Of a stretch of 64,000 bases of DNA, positions 11,539-24,208 are shown piece after piece. Source of the stretch: Anarhynchus alexandrinus (lineage: Eukaryota > Chordata > Aves > Charadriiformes > Charadriidae). A program made the translations under genes and the position numbers. Position 1 is the stretch's first letter, and each line of letters begins with the position of its first letter. The notes beneath the pieces were generated by a model. That model searched no databases and was not told where the DNA came from. It worked only from the letters and a program-made list of their open reading frames with translations. The DNA lies in the NCBI GenBank assembly GCA_008711295.1, contig VUYV01000036.1:5898846-5962845 (forward strand), given 5' to 3'.

Positions 11539-14500
11539 TACCTTTGATTTGCTTAGCAAGTAGAGCAGTTCAATGGATCAGATATATCCGTATCTGACAA
11601 ATACAAACCTAAATTGTCCAGAATAATAGGATCAGAATGGGGTAAATCTCGCAAAAATGAATGTCAAAACTGCAAAGGGGTGCCATACTCATTTCTCTAT
11701 TTTGCTGCCAATATCCCAGGTTTTTGATTTACAGCTGTCCAGCAGCAGTCCTCACTTGAGCAAAAGCTGCCAATTCTATCAGACTACCCACATATAATTA
11801 TATCTTCTCTCTGTCACAGGAGGTCTTAAGAAGACAGTGGTATCCTCACTCCCCTGGCAGTCACTGCCTGACAAACAATACCCTTTTGTGTGTGCAGGCT
11901 GTGACGGGGAAACATAAAAATAGCTGCAGGGGGATGCAAGGTTGGAAGGGAAGAGGCTGCTGAGCTCCTCCTGGGGAAGACCCAGATCCCTGAGATGCCC
12001 CAGCATCCCCCTCCAGCAGCACTGGTGCTCCCAACCTTGGCACCCAGGGGTACTTTAGAAGGACCAGCAGAGCAGCGCAGAGAAAGGGTAGATATTCATA
12101 AGTCCTATTGTATAATAACTTTGAGGGTATTATTCCTAATAAAGCTGTACCGTATTACTTGGGTACTAAAAGCATTTGCATTATTATAGTCGGACAAAAC
12201 AACTGTTTGGTGTATTTCAACGCGATTGTTCAGTTTTCAGTTAGGCTAAAATAAATCCTTGTCACCACAAATGTATGAAGCGTTTCCTTCTGCCCTAGAC
12301 AAGATTTTGAGCAGAAAAATATTTAAGTAATTCATGCAAATTTCAATGGGGTTTTAGCATACACCAGTTCTCAATGATGTAGCTATGCAGGAAGCAAAAA
12401 GCCCAATCATCTCCCTAATAGTTTTCTGAGGAAAAAAAAAACAACAAACGAACGAAACCCTCAAACGTACTGAACGGGATTTCTGCAGAAGTATTACAGC
12501 CTTTTTAAAGTCTCTCCCTTTGTATCAGATTTTTAACAGTATTAGCTGCAGTATTAACTGCTATGGAAACTGTTACTGTTGCTGCAGTGGCATCAGCAGT
12601 GGTCAAAATGATGCTTCAGAGAGGGAAATGCAAACACAAGCAGTATTTCTTGCACAAACGTGCCGTACAGCTCTGAGACGTTTCAGACTGGCAGAAAACA
12701 GGACGTTGTAGCCACGGGCTGTCAGGGACTTGAACAGTGGCATCATGGCTGCTGCTCAAACCACTTGCAGGTCCACCAGTGGGGGACAGCAGCGGCATGG
12801 ACAACCCAAAACTCATCACAGCACCTCCATTTTTATGATAGTATCCCAGAGTGTCCTGAATTTTCACTGCGTTTGCACTCAAAGTTGCTTCTCCCTTCCT
12901 CCTTCCCTCCATCCCAAGGAAAACCTTTGAGTATTCTGCCACCCTGCTCCCTCTTATGGCATTCTCCAGGGCTGAAGAGCCGGCCCTCACTTACAACCTG
13001 GGCATAGCTTGTTTATTGCTTCCATCCAGTAATAAATAACAGCAAAAGGGAAAAGGTCACTATGCTACTCACTTCAACTACACGAAGAGGAAGCAGCAGT
13101 AATCTGACTGTGGCTGTTCTGTTCTAGGTAAGTAATTCAGCCCATGCCTAGATCTAGAGACGATCTGGAAAACGGAACCAAGAGTTATAGGAAGATAGGG
13201 AGAATTTCTGCCAAATTTTTTTTTGCAGGTATTTTATGCCATAATTTCAGTAGATAGTCAGAAGTAAAAACTTTGTTCAAAAAAAAAAAAAAAAAAGAAA
13301 TATCACAAATTTCAACCTGTTCATTGTGACTGAGACCAAGAAGAACACTTGCCATTTGCCCTGTTTTTTTCCTAAAGCAGGAATAACTCCAGTGCAACTT
13401 CCAGCTGGGGATTTAATGCTATGCAGGAGGCTGCCTGATTTTCAACAGCTGCTCTCTCCTCCCAGTCCTCACGGCAGGAATGGTCATTCTATAACCAGTG
13501 ACTCATAACTCCACAAATCATGCATGAAGGTTGCTCTTGCCATAGCGCTGGCAGGAGGCAGGATGCCGCAGAAGTCCTGCTTAACGTTTCTCAGAAACAG
13601 TCTTAACCTGGTGCTGGCTCAGAGTGTCTATCTGCACCAGAAGAGAAAGGTAAGACACGAGAGGTCTTCAGACCCTGCGAACAACTGAGCACTGAACAGA
13701 AAGTTTAATAAGAGGTCTGTGATGTGTTGCTGTTGGGGTTCCAGTAAAGCCAGATATGAGCAAGGATCTCATTGGAGACTCATTTCCTCTAAGTTAAGGC
13801 CTCAACACAGCCCATAGCCAGTTGCACAGTGGGTTCTGGAAAAAGTCCTACCGGAATTATCAATATTGTATTTCTCCCAAGAAAGGGCAGTTTTAAAAAA
13901 AAAAGTAGCATCCGACTTTCTTTGGTAAGCAATGGGGAAACAATCCAATTTACATATATATAGGAATAAAATTTACTTCTGGGACTAGCAAAATTAAGTT
14001 GAAATACACTTTCCAAATGTTGCTGTTGTCGGAAATTCCATCTGTTCTACAAGTTAAATCCTGAGCTGGGAATACCATAAAAACCAGAACGGGGTGCAAG
14101 CCATCAGAAGCACATTAAAAGAAGCACTTTTTAAGCACATCTTTTACAAACACTCTATATTTATGAATTTGCTATAAAACAAACCAAATACAGATGAGGC
14201 ATTCATGACGTCAAATCAATCCCCAGCTAGTTTATACATCAAGAAAACGAAAATAAATGGAAGTCATATATCAAACAAATAAATATAATCTAAGACTTAT
14301 TGTTATCTTTCTGTTAATTTGATAAAATAAAATCAATTGCATTATTTTCACTGATTTCCCACAGTCTGCACCTACATAAGGATTCAGTAGCTGGTTTACT
14401 TTAGCTTTTTTTGAAAGCATGATATAACCTAATGACTGACAGGATGACAGAAGAGGTTTGACCTGACTACCACTTTCATAATGAAGTTTCTCTACTCAAA

Positions 14501-16308
14501 GAGAAATGTAATTCAAGAGTTGTATTACTTCTTTTGAAAGGAATCATCCATACTTTGAGACAGTGACCCCAGCAGACATTTTTTTTCCCAAGATTACTCA
14601 CCAACAAGGACAAAATGGAAAGAAGTTATTTGAAAGAAATTATTTTCATGTTATAAGATGGCTGTTTTGACAGAACACAGAACTAGGGATGCTTCATGAA
14701 GCTAAAGCAATGGGATTAACTTTTCAAAGCAAAACCACTCTCTAAACTAAAAAGACGACAGAAAACTATTCTTACTTTGAGAGGTCTATAAATGTTGTTT
14801 CATTTCTTGGCTGAATTCTGATTGTTACTGTAATATATGCTAAACCACTTTTTATAGGTAAATATATTTCTTTACAAGCCAAAATGTCTACTGAAATGTC
14901 TACTGAATTTTTTGAAAATTCTTTATAATTTGCAGCTGAGCTCTCAATAATAGATTTACAGTTAGTTGCTGTCAGTAACTGCTTCTTAACCTGTAAAACT
15001 GATGCAAAATTGATACCTCTCTTGAATAAGTACATGTTATTTCTTACATTGTACTAATGTATGAAATATTAGTGCATTTTTGGTATATGTAAGAAATTAA
15101 TCATCTGTGTATAATTAAAATTAATGTAAATATATTTGTAGATATGATCTGCTAAAAATCTCTTGAACTGAATTTTATTGGGAAAATATACGCTAAGTTA
15201 TCAATTGCCATAATTTCCTCCAGCATTTTTTCATTTGCTTTACTGAGATTAGGTCTATCTGGCTCAAGGATCATCCTTTTAACATCCTACTATTTGAGAT
15301 ATTACATTACTGAAACATCATGGTAGGAATAACACAAACAAAAAGTGTATCATTAAATTGGTAACACATTGAGCAATAGTAAGAATATTTTGACTTAAAA
15401 AATCACATTCCAATTCACAGCTATAATTGATACCCTGTTAAAAAAAAACAAACACTGCCTTAAAATTAAATGATATAGGTAATTGCTGAAACTCTTATAT
15501 CCTCAAAAAAAAAAAAAGGTTTTGCAAAATGGTATTTTTGAAAACCCTTGTTATAGTTTTCTTCAGTGAATAGTGGTTCAAGGTCCATCAAATGGGTTTG
15601 TATTTAAGTTCATATCCTAAAAAATTTGCTCACTTCTTACACAGAAAAACTTCCTCTTCATGGAATTTTGCCTGGCTAAGGAGCCTCAAGATCCCTGCAT
15701 TAGTGTATTATGCACCATTTGATAAGCGAGAAAGTAATGACTCAGAAAATGGTAATAATTTAGTTTGGTCTACTCACTCCTAAATGGTTGCAAATATCTT
15801 CCCTTGTAAATTACAACTGTCATAAAACCTGTGTCTTCAAAACTACATTGTGAGCAACATTAAAAAGAAAAACAAAGCAAACTAAGGTGGCAAATTCATT
15901 CTGGTTTCAGGCTTGCTTTTATGATCTCTTCAATTGTAATGAGCAAATCATGGGTCCTCCAGATAAAACTGCCTTAGTAAAGTATCAGCTATACGTTTTC
16001 TTTGTCTAAGGAAGCAGTAGGAAAATACCAGCTCAGCCAAAACAAGGGACATCAATGACCTTGGCACAACCATGACCACCAGCCAGGTTACAGAATAATG
16101 CAGCACAGCTCTCATGACAAAAAAAAATCATTGTTCATTATGTAAATTGAGGTTGAACTCTTCTTGTATGCTAATTTTAATAATCTCCATAATGTTAATT
16201 TTCAAAATCTTTTTACTTCCAAACTCTGGAAGAATTATATTGATAATGGAATATGTATTAGAAGGCATATAAGAAAGTCTTTTGTATAAAGAGGTGATTT
16301 TTATTTTT

Positions 16309-16325
16309 GGGGGGGTGGGAGGGGG
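16309..16325 (+). repeat. G-rich tract, potential G-quadruplex
   Basis: A run of G followed by TGGGAGGGGGTG can be divided into four G triplets with short loops. It stands alone in AT-rich sequence. Confidence 0.45.
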
Positions 16326-17245
16326 TGCTTTCTTTGGCACATCTGTTTGCATAGGTTGCCTAGACATTGTGACCTCCTGAGAAGACAGCAGTTCCTTCAC
16401 TGTTTAAGCATTTATTGTCACAGCTTTTCAGCAAGCATCCAATTTTGCAGTCAGGATACCAAGGAAAAGAGTATTCAAAATACCTTTACATGGGATTTCT
16501 GTGACAGATCTATTAACTCTCATTCTATTGTCCTGAGCAGAAAACTGCTTTCCTGTGGTCATTTTGTCAACTTCTTTCCATGAGTAAATCAAAGTAGGGC
16601 TAAGAAGATGACTGAAAAAGTTTTAATAACCTGCTGCTGCTGCACAATATGTTAGAAAAGAACAACTCTGCATGTTTGGGATGCAAGAGACAAGGGGGGG
16701 TTGTCCAAAGCCTATAGTACAGGATTTGCATTGCACTGATTAAAAATGAGTAAAGGGAATATAAAATGGGTTTAGAAACATTATAGGAGATTTTTTTTTC
16801 TTCTCTACGTATTATACTGATTTTATTATATAAAGAGTAAAAGTAGATTGAAAAATACTGGCATTGCCACTACTGTTTATTCAATACAGTAACTTAATCA
16901 GGGATATTTAAACCTAAAGTAATGAAACTTTAGTTCATGCAGATGATGGAAAGGTCTTCTCAGATTGCAGGTCTTCCATACCCCTACTGAGTCCCCCAGC
17001 AGTTTTCTTTTGACCAACAGATCTTTAATTCCTGTATGTGGAGCGCATCAGCCTCATCAGGAGGGGCACTGAACACACAATTCAGCCCAATCCCAGACAC
17101 ACCTGCTGCCTGATCATTAGGTCGTTCTCCTGGAAAATGGGAACATGGGTTTGAATTCCTTTTATTTCCGAACAAACTAAACATTAGGCTATTGAAGAAA
17201 GTTGGGAAGGTGTGAGGGTGGTTCCCAGAAAGAAAGCGTTAAGTC

Positions 17246-17270
17246 TATTTATTTATTTATTTATTTAATA
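17246..17270. repeat. TTTA microsatellite
   Basis: About six consecutive copies of the tetranucleotide TTTA end in TTTAATAAA. It is a simple repeat. Confidence 0.85.
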
Positions 17271-17641
17271 AATATACTGAAGAAACACTTAGGTCAGAAA
17301 ATGACTCAGGACTAAAATCCCAAGAGGATGGTAATGCTTCCCAGTAGTGCTGAGTAAGGTACGTAAATCTCACAGAGATATGTAATTTAAGATGTATTTC
17401 TGTGTTCAGCATTTCCTGCTGGCTAACTTAGAGGCTCCCTGCTCAGCGCGCTGCTTTTTCTAAGCCCTTTTCTGAGACACCAAACTCTGATACACATTGT
17501 ACAGGAAGCCTTTGAATTTTAGTAACATAGATTTAGATGTCAGCAGGTTACGAATTAGATGCCACAGCACTATGCAGCTGTGTCTCATCCCTTCGTGGCT
17601 CTACAATCTTATAAAACTATTTAGATTCAGATTTTTCAGTT

Positions 17642-17679
17642 GATACCAACTTGCTCTACTGATACCAACTTGCTCTACT
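17642..17679. repeat. 19-base unit, two perfect tandem copies
   Basis: GATACCAACTTGCTCTACT is repeated head to tail. A 16-base perfect palindrome, CTAATTGTACAATTAG, follows at 17724-17739. Neither belongs to a larger array. Confidence 0.85.
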
Positions 17680-18275
17680 ACCTCAAGAGAACTATACCAA
17701 TTTAGACCAGCAAAAGGCTGGTCCTAATTGTACAATTAGAGCATGAGCTAATATCAGTAGTAAGCACTCAATCACAATCCATGTATGTAAGAGAAAACGA
17801 AGTGATTAATGCCCGAAAAATGACAGGAGAACGTTAATTTCTATTTAGACAACCCTAAGTAATAGGCAAAGTGAACACCAGCTTGATGGTATGGTTCTTT
17901 TCTAGACATGCAATTTGTACATAGGGAATAACCAAGACCTGATGAGTGATTTGCACAGATTACCTCTTAGCCCAAAGGAAAGAGGCATTCTGTGAGAATG
18001 GCTCAGTTGGTAGTTGTCCTATTACAGAATGACAAGTGATTTGATTGTGATACACAATGTGAGTGCTCTGTTCTCATTAAAAATGAACATGCTGTGGGAG
18101 ACTTTTACCACTCACTCTACAGGTACCCACTGTGAAAAGCTACGATAGAATGAATATGTAATTTGGATATGTCTTTTATGGAAAAATCCAATGAACCCAA
18201 AATAAAACTTGGGAAGAACCCCTAAGGTTAGATACAATTTTCCTTGTCTGTTCTACCTACAGTTTTAAATGTTTT

Positions 18276-18324
18276 AAAGGTGTTATAGCTCAGAGACTTG
18301 TCATCTCTGAGCTATAACACCTTT
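18276..18324. repeat. Perfect hairpin: 21-base arms, 7-base loop
   Basis: Arms 18276-18296 and 18304-18324 are exact reverse complements; the loop is CTTGTCA. Pairing stops immediately outside the arms. It is not part of any repeat I recognise. Confidence 0.9.
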
Positions 18325-21300
18325 CCTTTCAAATATTTACTGGATTGCTGTGTCAGACTGTGGCACAAAGTACTACAATAAGACAGACAAACTATCTGTT
18401 ACATATTATAGGTGGAGTACTGTCTCTGCCCACAAGAAAATTACAGAGTCTATACACACATCGTATAATGCGCGTGGTATTTTCATGGAACATCTCTCAT
18501 TCATCCTTGGCTATCTTATCTGAGGTCTGACCACTGCTTGTAGGTGTGGTGTCTGATATTCTAATCATCTGGGGATGTCCTGCAAATACATTCTGTTAGG
18601 GAAAACAGTCGCACTGACACAGGTTTTCTCTTTTTCCCAGCCTGGAACTCCAGTCTTCAAACATGCAATCGAAATAAATGAAAAAAAAAACCCACACCTC
18701 AACTAAAAATGCAGAAATGGTCAATATATACTGCTTATAAAATGACAGGTTTGAAATCTTGTGACGAACCTTTCAAGGTGAAATTTTTACCCTTAAGAGG
18801 AACATCCCAGTCTCAGCATGCTATACAATACCTACTTCCAGTATTAAAAATAGTCATAAATTCAGCCTTTAGTCTGTGAAATATAGCATTATAAACACAC
18901 TACACAATGATTTTTACATGTCCCTGTTAGATGTCTGCAGTTGTATATTTGAAAACTAAGGCATCTGAAGCATTACAGAGTAATAATGGACAACAAATAA
19001 TGTTTTAATTATTTTTTTAAACAATTATCTTTGCATAAATATCATACATGGAATATATAAAGTGGGAGAAGTACTAGTGTTTGCAGCAGTCTGTCAGAGT
19101 TGTATATGGCTTCTTCAGTCATTAGTTCTGTAGCCACTTCCATTACACTACACGCATCCACCAAACCCACCTATCTGACAAAACGCACACACATATCTAC
19201 AAAATTGTATCAGAATTTGAAACACCTTAAAACGCTTGAGTGTATCTAGAGCAAAAGGTAACATGCTGCAGTGCTATCACGTTTTCGCAGGATCGACAAT
19301 GTTAATTTTCACTTCTCAGATGGTCAGGAAAAGAATTTCTTTTTTATTTTCAATTACTGAACAATATTTTTGGACAGTGCTGAAATGGAGTCAATTAAAA
19401 TCTTTTGATGCTCTCATCAATAACTCTGCTACACTTGAAACTGAAGCATTTAAAAAGAAAGTAAAAGTTATGAAAGGAGCCAGATTGTCTCCTTCATGGA
19501 GCATAAAGCAAAAGTCAAAAGCAGAGCAAATCAGAGACAGAACTAATCAGACGCGCTGAGAAAAAATTAGTTTTGCTCTATGTTCAGCAGATATATCTGT
19601 ATTTGGAAAGTTAATAGGCTCTGCCGTAAACACAGTTCACTGCATTTATTATTTTCAAATACCCCAAAAGGACCTACAAACAACAAGACATAAAGGTATT
19701 GGATGACCCATGGATTTGGGCACAGGAGCTACTATAGAAGGTCCTTTTTAGACAAATAAATCTAATCTGTTCAGATTTGCTGCATTAACATGTTCTATTT
19801 CCTTATGAACTGAACCATACAGAATTCAGTTCTAACAAGTTTGCGGCAAGTTCCTACCCTACCCACTTTCTATGGTGTAATGGCGTAGCACTTCTGGTTC
19901 GGAATCGGGTACTACTTCAGACCTAATAGTCTCAATTCATTTCAGCCCTGGTCTTTAACAATCACTTGGCTGAAGAAAGTATTTATTCTGAATCTGAGGA
20001 AAAATACTTAGCATTTTTGCTGTGTCACAGTCAAGATGATTTCAAATGTTATACCAAACCACAAACACATGTTCAGTACTATACGAGCTTCATTAGTTGA
20101 ACAACCACCACTATGAGTTTTGTGTATCTGGAACCCGGTCAATCCTCAAGCAACGGCAAGTGGGAAGGGAATAAGGAGTCTCCTCTTTTTTCCAAGGCCT
20201 CTGCAAATGCAATGCAGAATTTGCAGCAGTCCTAGCCAGCGCTCAAGGGAATATACGGACTGCTGCCAAGCTCTCTACTCAAGAACAACATACAAACCGG
20301 GAACGATAAAGGGATGCAGAACAATAGCCCTCCCGTGCCCTCGTGCTGATAGCCGCTGGCCTGCCGTGCTGGAGATGGCTGCTACACGTCTGCCCTTTCA
20401 GGGATGTCACAATGCTACCAGGCAAAACGTCTTCTAGTATTGCAACAGGAGCAGCACTGTAAATTTAGCTCGTAGTGATTTATGTGAGTCCTTCCAAAAG
20501 AAAATAATGGTTTTACACCAGGAAGAACTTTCAAAAGCTTCTAAGTGCAAACTCAAAAGGGTATTAGTCACTGAGGTGCCTCAGTTCCACTGACAGACAT
20601 GTGGACCTAGCTAATTAGAAATGTACCTAGAATGCGTATCTTTAATCTATCTCCATCTATTCACACACTAAAGGGAACAATACTTTGTTTCCCTCAAATT
20701 AAAAATTTACATTAAGAAGGCTTTTAAAATTAGTTTAAAAGTCCATAGAACTTGTGCTGCTTATAAATGAATAACTGAAAATAAACCCATGCTCTCATTC
20801 TTATCTTTATACTTGAAATACATATGCATTACAAAAACATTCAAATGTGTAAACTAAAACAGAAGCATCAATAGTTTGAATAAGAATGAGGCAATGGTAA
20901 ATCTGACATTAGGGCTCCTTGCACAGGTTCAACAGTGTTGCTAGGCACTGAGTGAGTATAAGCTCAGCCAGTTACTTCACAATTTTTTTGAGAATTTAAC
21001 CTGTTATCAAGAGGTTAGACCCAGTGTTCTTCATTAAGGAACTTATTATGAATATATTATATTTATATTACCTTCTGCAAAACTGTATTTCTTGGGTTTT
21101 ATATTCTCAGGATGTATTTCACATCCTCAGACACCAGTACTATGAACTGTATAAAAAACTCTATTTACTCTCATAGGTTTAATGTGCTCAGCTACTTTAC
21201 ATGAGGCATACAGTTTAAGAATTCGAAGGTCAGAAAACTTTGATTAAGATGAAAAATAGAAAAAAGGTTTGACAGCATATTATTTTACCTCAGTATATAA

Positions 21301-23216
21301 TTTGCAAGTGTATAAGATCTCATCATCCGTACAACTGAAGTTATTTTTAATCAGGAAGATCAAGGATTAATCTTTGATATTCTTTCATCACATAAGCTTT
21401 TATCATATGTTAATAATATAACTTTTATGTAATGTTAGATGTTGCAATTCATCAAACAGTAGAAAGATTAAAGTAAGAAAAAGAAACATAGGTAGGCCAC
21501 ACTGAAAAAAATATAGATGGAAATAATTAGAAACTAGAAAAGTAAACAGACGCAAAATGCTAAGAACAAACAAATGCCATCAAAAGCAATTTAAACAGAA
21601 ACATGAAAATCTGTCACACACAAAATTAGAATACCCCTGGAGAGCACACATTCCTAATGACTGCATAACAAAATAATAATTTTAATTATTAGTTGAGGAG
21701 GTCCTCTTACATTGGTTGGCAAATGTACAAAATTATCCTTTCAAAAAAACCCCAACCTGTTGTAAGCAGGATTCATTAATAAGTGCAACACAACAATATG
21801 CCCCTTAGGAGAAAAGGCTTTGTAAATTCCTAAACTGTTGAAGATAATGAAAGCTTTTAAACGAAGAAAAAAAAATCAGTATACAGTACAAATGTGATGT
21901 TTAAATATCAGATGTGATGTGGAAACTGAAAAGTATTTGAAGTACCACTTAATCATACACTTGTCTAGAAGCTAATCAGTTAAAAATGTATCTAATTTTA
22001 TAACATTACATAAATTCTGGTGTAATCATTTCACATGTATTTGTTATCGAAACACTAAATATAAGGACAAGAGTACAGCTAATGGGAATGCATTGTGAAT
22101 TTAGAGTACCTCAGTAAATGCAAACTCTGTGAGTCTACAAAAGGTTTTTCTTACTCCAGAAGGAGCAGGTTTCTGTCCCTGCCTGTCACTGAGCTGCAGC
22201 TGTCAACCAGAGAGAGCTCTTATCTTAATTTTTTTTTTCCTGAAGATGGCGATCAAAAGAGAAGATGTAGCCTCCTATTGTGAATTACAAACATGATGCC
22301 TTGTACTCCTGCAATTCCCCTGCTGTCTGGAGACTATCATGGCACTACAACATCTCCTAATGTTTGATAGTCTACTTAACCCCCAGCTACTTAGAGCATT
22401 TGAGAGGAACAAATACAGAAGAAGGAACAAACACTCTCTCTGTAGCCTCACACCATCATGGTCTGTCACATCAGGAGTGTGAAATCATAGTAGGGAAAGG
22501 GGTGAGACTCCGCAAAGGACCCAAAAGAGGAACACGGGGCTGTACGAGTCGGGAGCTTGCATGCATTTGGCACGTTCAGCTGCTTAAAGCACATCGCACT
22601 GCTCCTCTCTGGAGCACTGACAAACAGAGGAGGATGATAATGTGGCAGGTAACATCCTTCTGTCCGCTTGCCTTTCTGAATGGGCTAAGGCATGCTCTGC
22701 CTTAGTAAAACAGTTCTCAGAAACTGAAGGGATCAAGGGAGAAGCAGGAAAAGCATGACCACGGCTTCGAAAGTGATGCGAGACAATCTGCCAATAGAGG
22801 GTCACAGCATGCCTAAGAGCTCAGGATTTCCTTGGAATAAAGTATCGGAGAGCAAGGCAAACTTTCTGGGACACAGATAAGTATCCTTTTAGTCCAATAT
22901 TCTGGCCCTGTGCTTCAGAATGAAAATGTCAGAAGCTCCCAGTACTCACTCCTGGTCTCCTTCAGTCAGCAGTTTGCTGAAGTACTAAAGCATAAAGGCT
23001 TACATCTCATTTTTTTCAGTTTAACATAACTCCGAAACCCCTCATTTCTTAACAAAGTAACCCTTACTGTAAGCTAGTTGTTTGTTTTCTTTTCTATTCT
23101 GAGCAGATACAGTCCATTTAGAATGTAATAAACTAAAACAGCATTTCAAGTTATTCTTCCCAACCTACATTAGCATGTGTCTATAAACACCAGCATTAAC
23201 TAACTGTCAAAATACT

Positions 23217-24208
23217 TAGAATCATAGAATCATTGAATGGTTAGAGCTGGAGGGGACCTTTAAGACCATCTAGTTCCAACACCCCTGCCATGCACAGGGA
23301 CACCTTCCACTAGACCAGGTTACTCAAAGTCCCATCCACCTGGCTTTGAACACTTCCAGGGATGGGGCATCCACAACTTCCCTGGGCAACTGGTGCCAGT
23401 GTCTCACCACCCTCACAGTAAACAACTTCTTCCTAATATCTAATCTAAATCTACCCTCTTATTGCTCATCCTATCACTGATAAAGAGTCCCTCCCCATCT
23501 TTCCTGTAGGCCTCCTTTAAGTACTGGAAGACTGCTATATGGTGTCCCCGGAGTCTTTTCTTCTCCAGGCTGAACAGCCCCAACTCTCTCAGCCTGTCTT
23601 CATAGGACAGGTGTTCCATCCCTCTGATCATTGTCATGGTCCTCCTCTGGATTCGCTCCAACAGGTCTTTTTCCTTCTTATGTTGGGGGCCTCAGAGCTG
23701 GACACAGTACTCCAGGTGGGGTCTCACCAGAGTGGAGCAGAGGGGCGGAATCACCTCTGTAGACCTGCTGGCCATACTTCTTGTCATGCAGCCCAGGATA
23801 CAGTTGGCTTTCTGGGCTGCAAGCACGCATTGCTGGCTCATGTTGAGCTTGTCATCAACCAACACCCCCACGTCCTTCTCCTCAGGGCTGCTATCAATCC
23901 ATTCTCCACCCAGCCTGTAGTTGTGCTTGGAATTGCCCTGACCCACATGCAGGGCCTTGCATTTGGCCCTGTTGAAGTTCATGAGGTTTGCACAGGCCCA
24001 CCTCTCCAGCCTGTCCAGGTCCCTCTGGATGGCATCCTTTCCCTCCAGCGTGTCAACCACACCACACAGCTTGGTGTCGTCAGCAAATTTGCTGAGTGTG
24101 CACTCCATCCCACCATCCATGTCGCCAACAAAGATGTTAAACAGCACTGGTCCCTATACCGACCCCTGAGGACAGCCACTCCTCACTGGTCTCCACTTAG
24201 ACATTGAG
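23217..24208 (-). mobile_element. CR1 3' third, minus strand (about 1 kb)
   Basis: It starts with the reverse-complemented tail TAGAATCATAGAATCATTGAA and extends to the RT WRPVxSG(C/V)PQGSV motif near 24150-24195. The frame at 23692-24147 is uninterrupted for 151 codons, with MLFNIFV at its start, FADDTKL at 24067-24087 and [12 protein letters not shown] at its end. A second frame at 23440-23661 carries the LFSLEKKRLRG part. Only this C-terminal portion of ORF2 remains, so it cannot move on its own. Confidence 0.93.

Larger units (their letters stand above)
11539..23216. other. Intronic sequence, mostly unannotated
   Basis: It contains the hairpin at 18276, the TTTA repeat at 17246, a 19-base tandem duplication at 17642 and a G-rich tract at 16309. 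GC-richer patches at about 11900-12050, 12540-13010, 20120-20440 and 22290-22700 have overlapping short frames on both strands but no recognisable protein or RNA gene. Confidence 0.5.

Noticed and set aside
12616..13007. Overlapping 115 and 124 codon frames on opposite strands
   Set aside because: No recognisable domain, no splice or promoter context; consistent with a GC-richer patch of intron.
23539..24207. 222-codon plus-strand frame
   Set aside because: It is the antisense of the minus-strand CR1 reverse transcriptase region.
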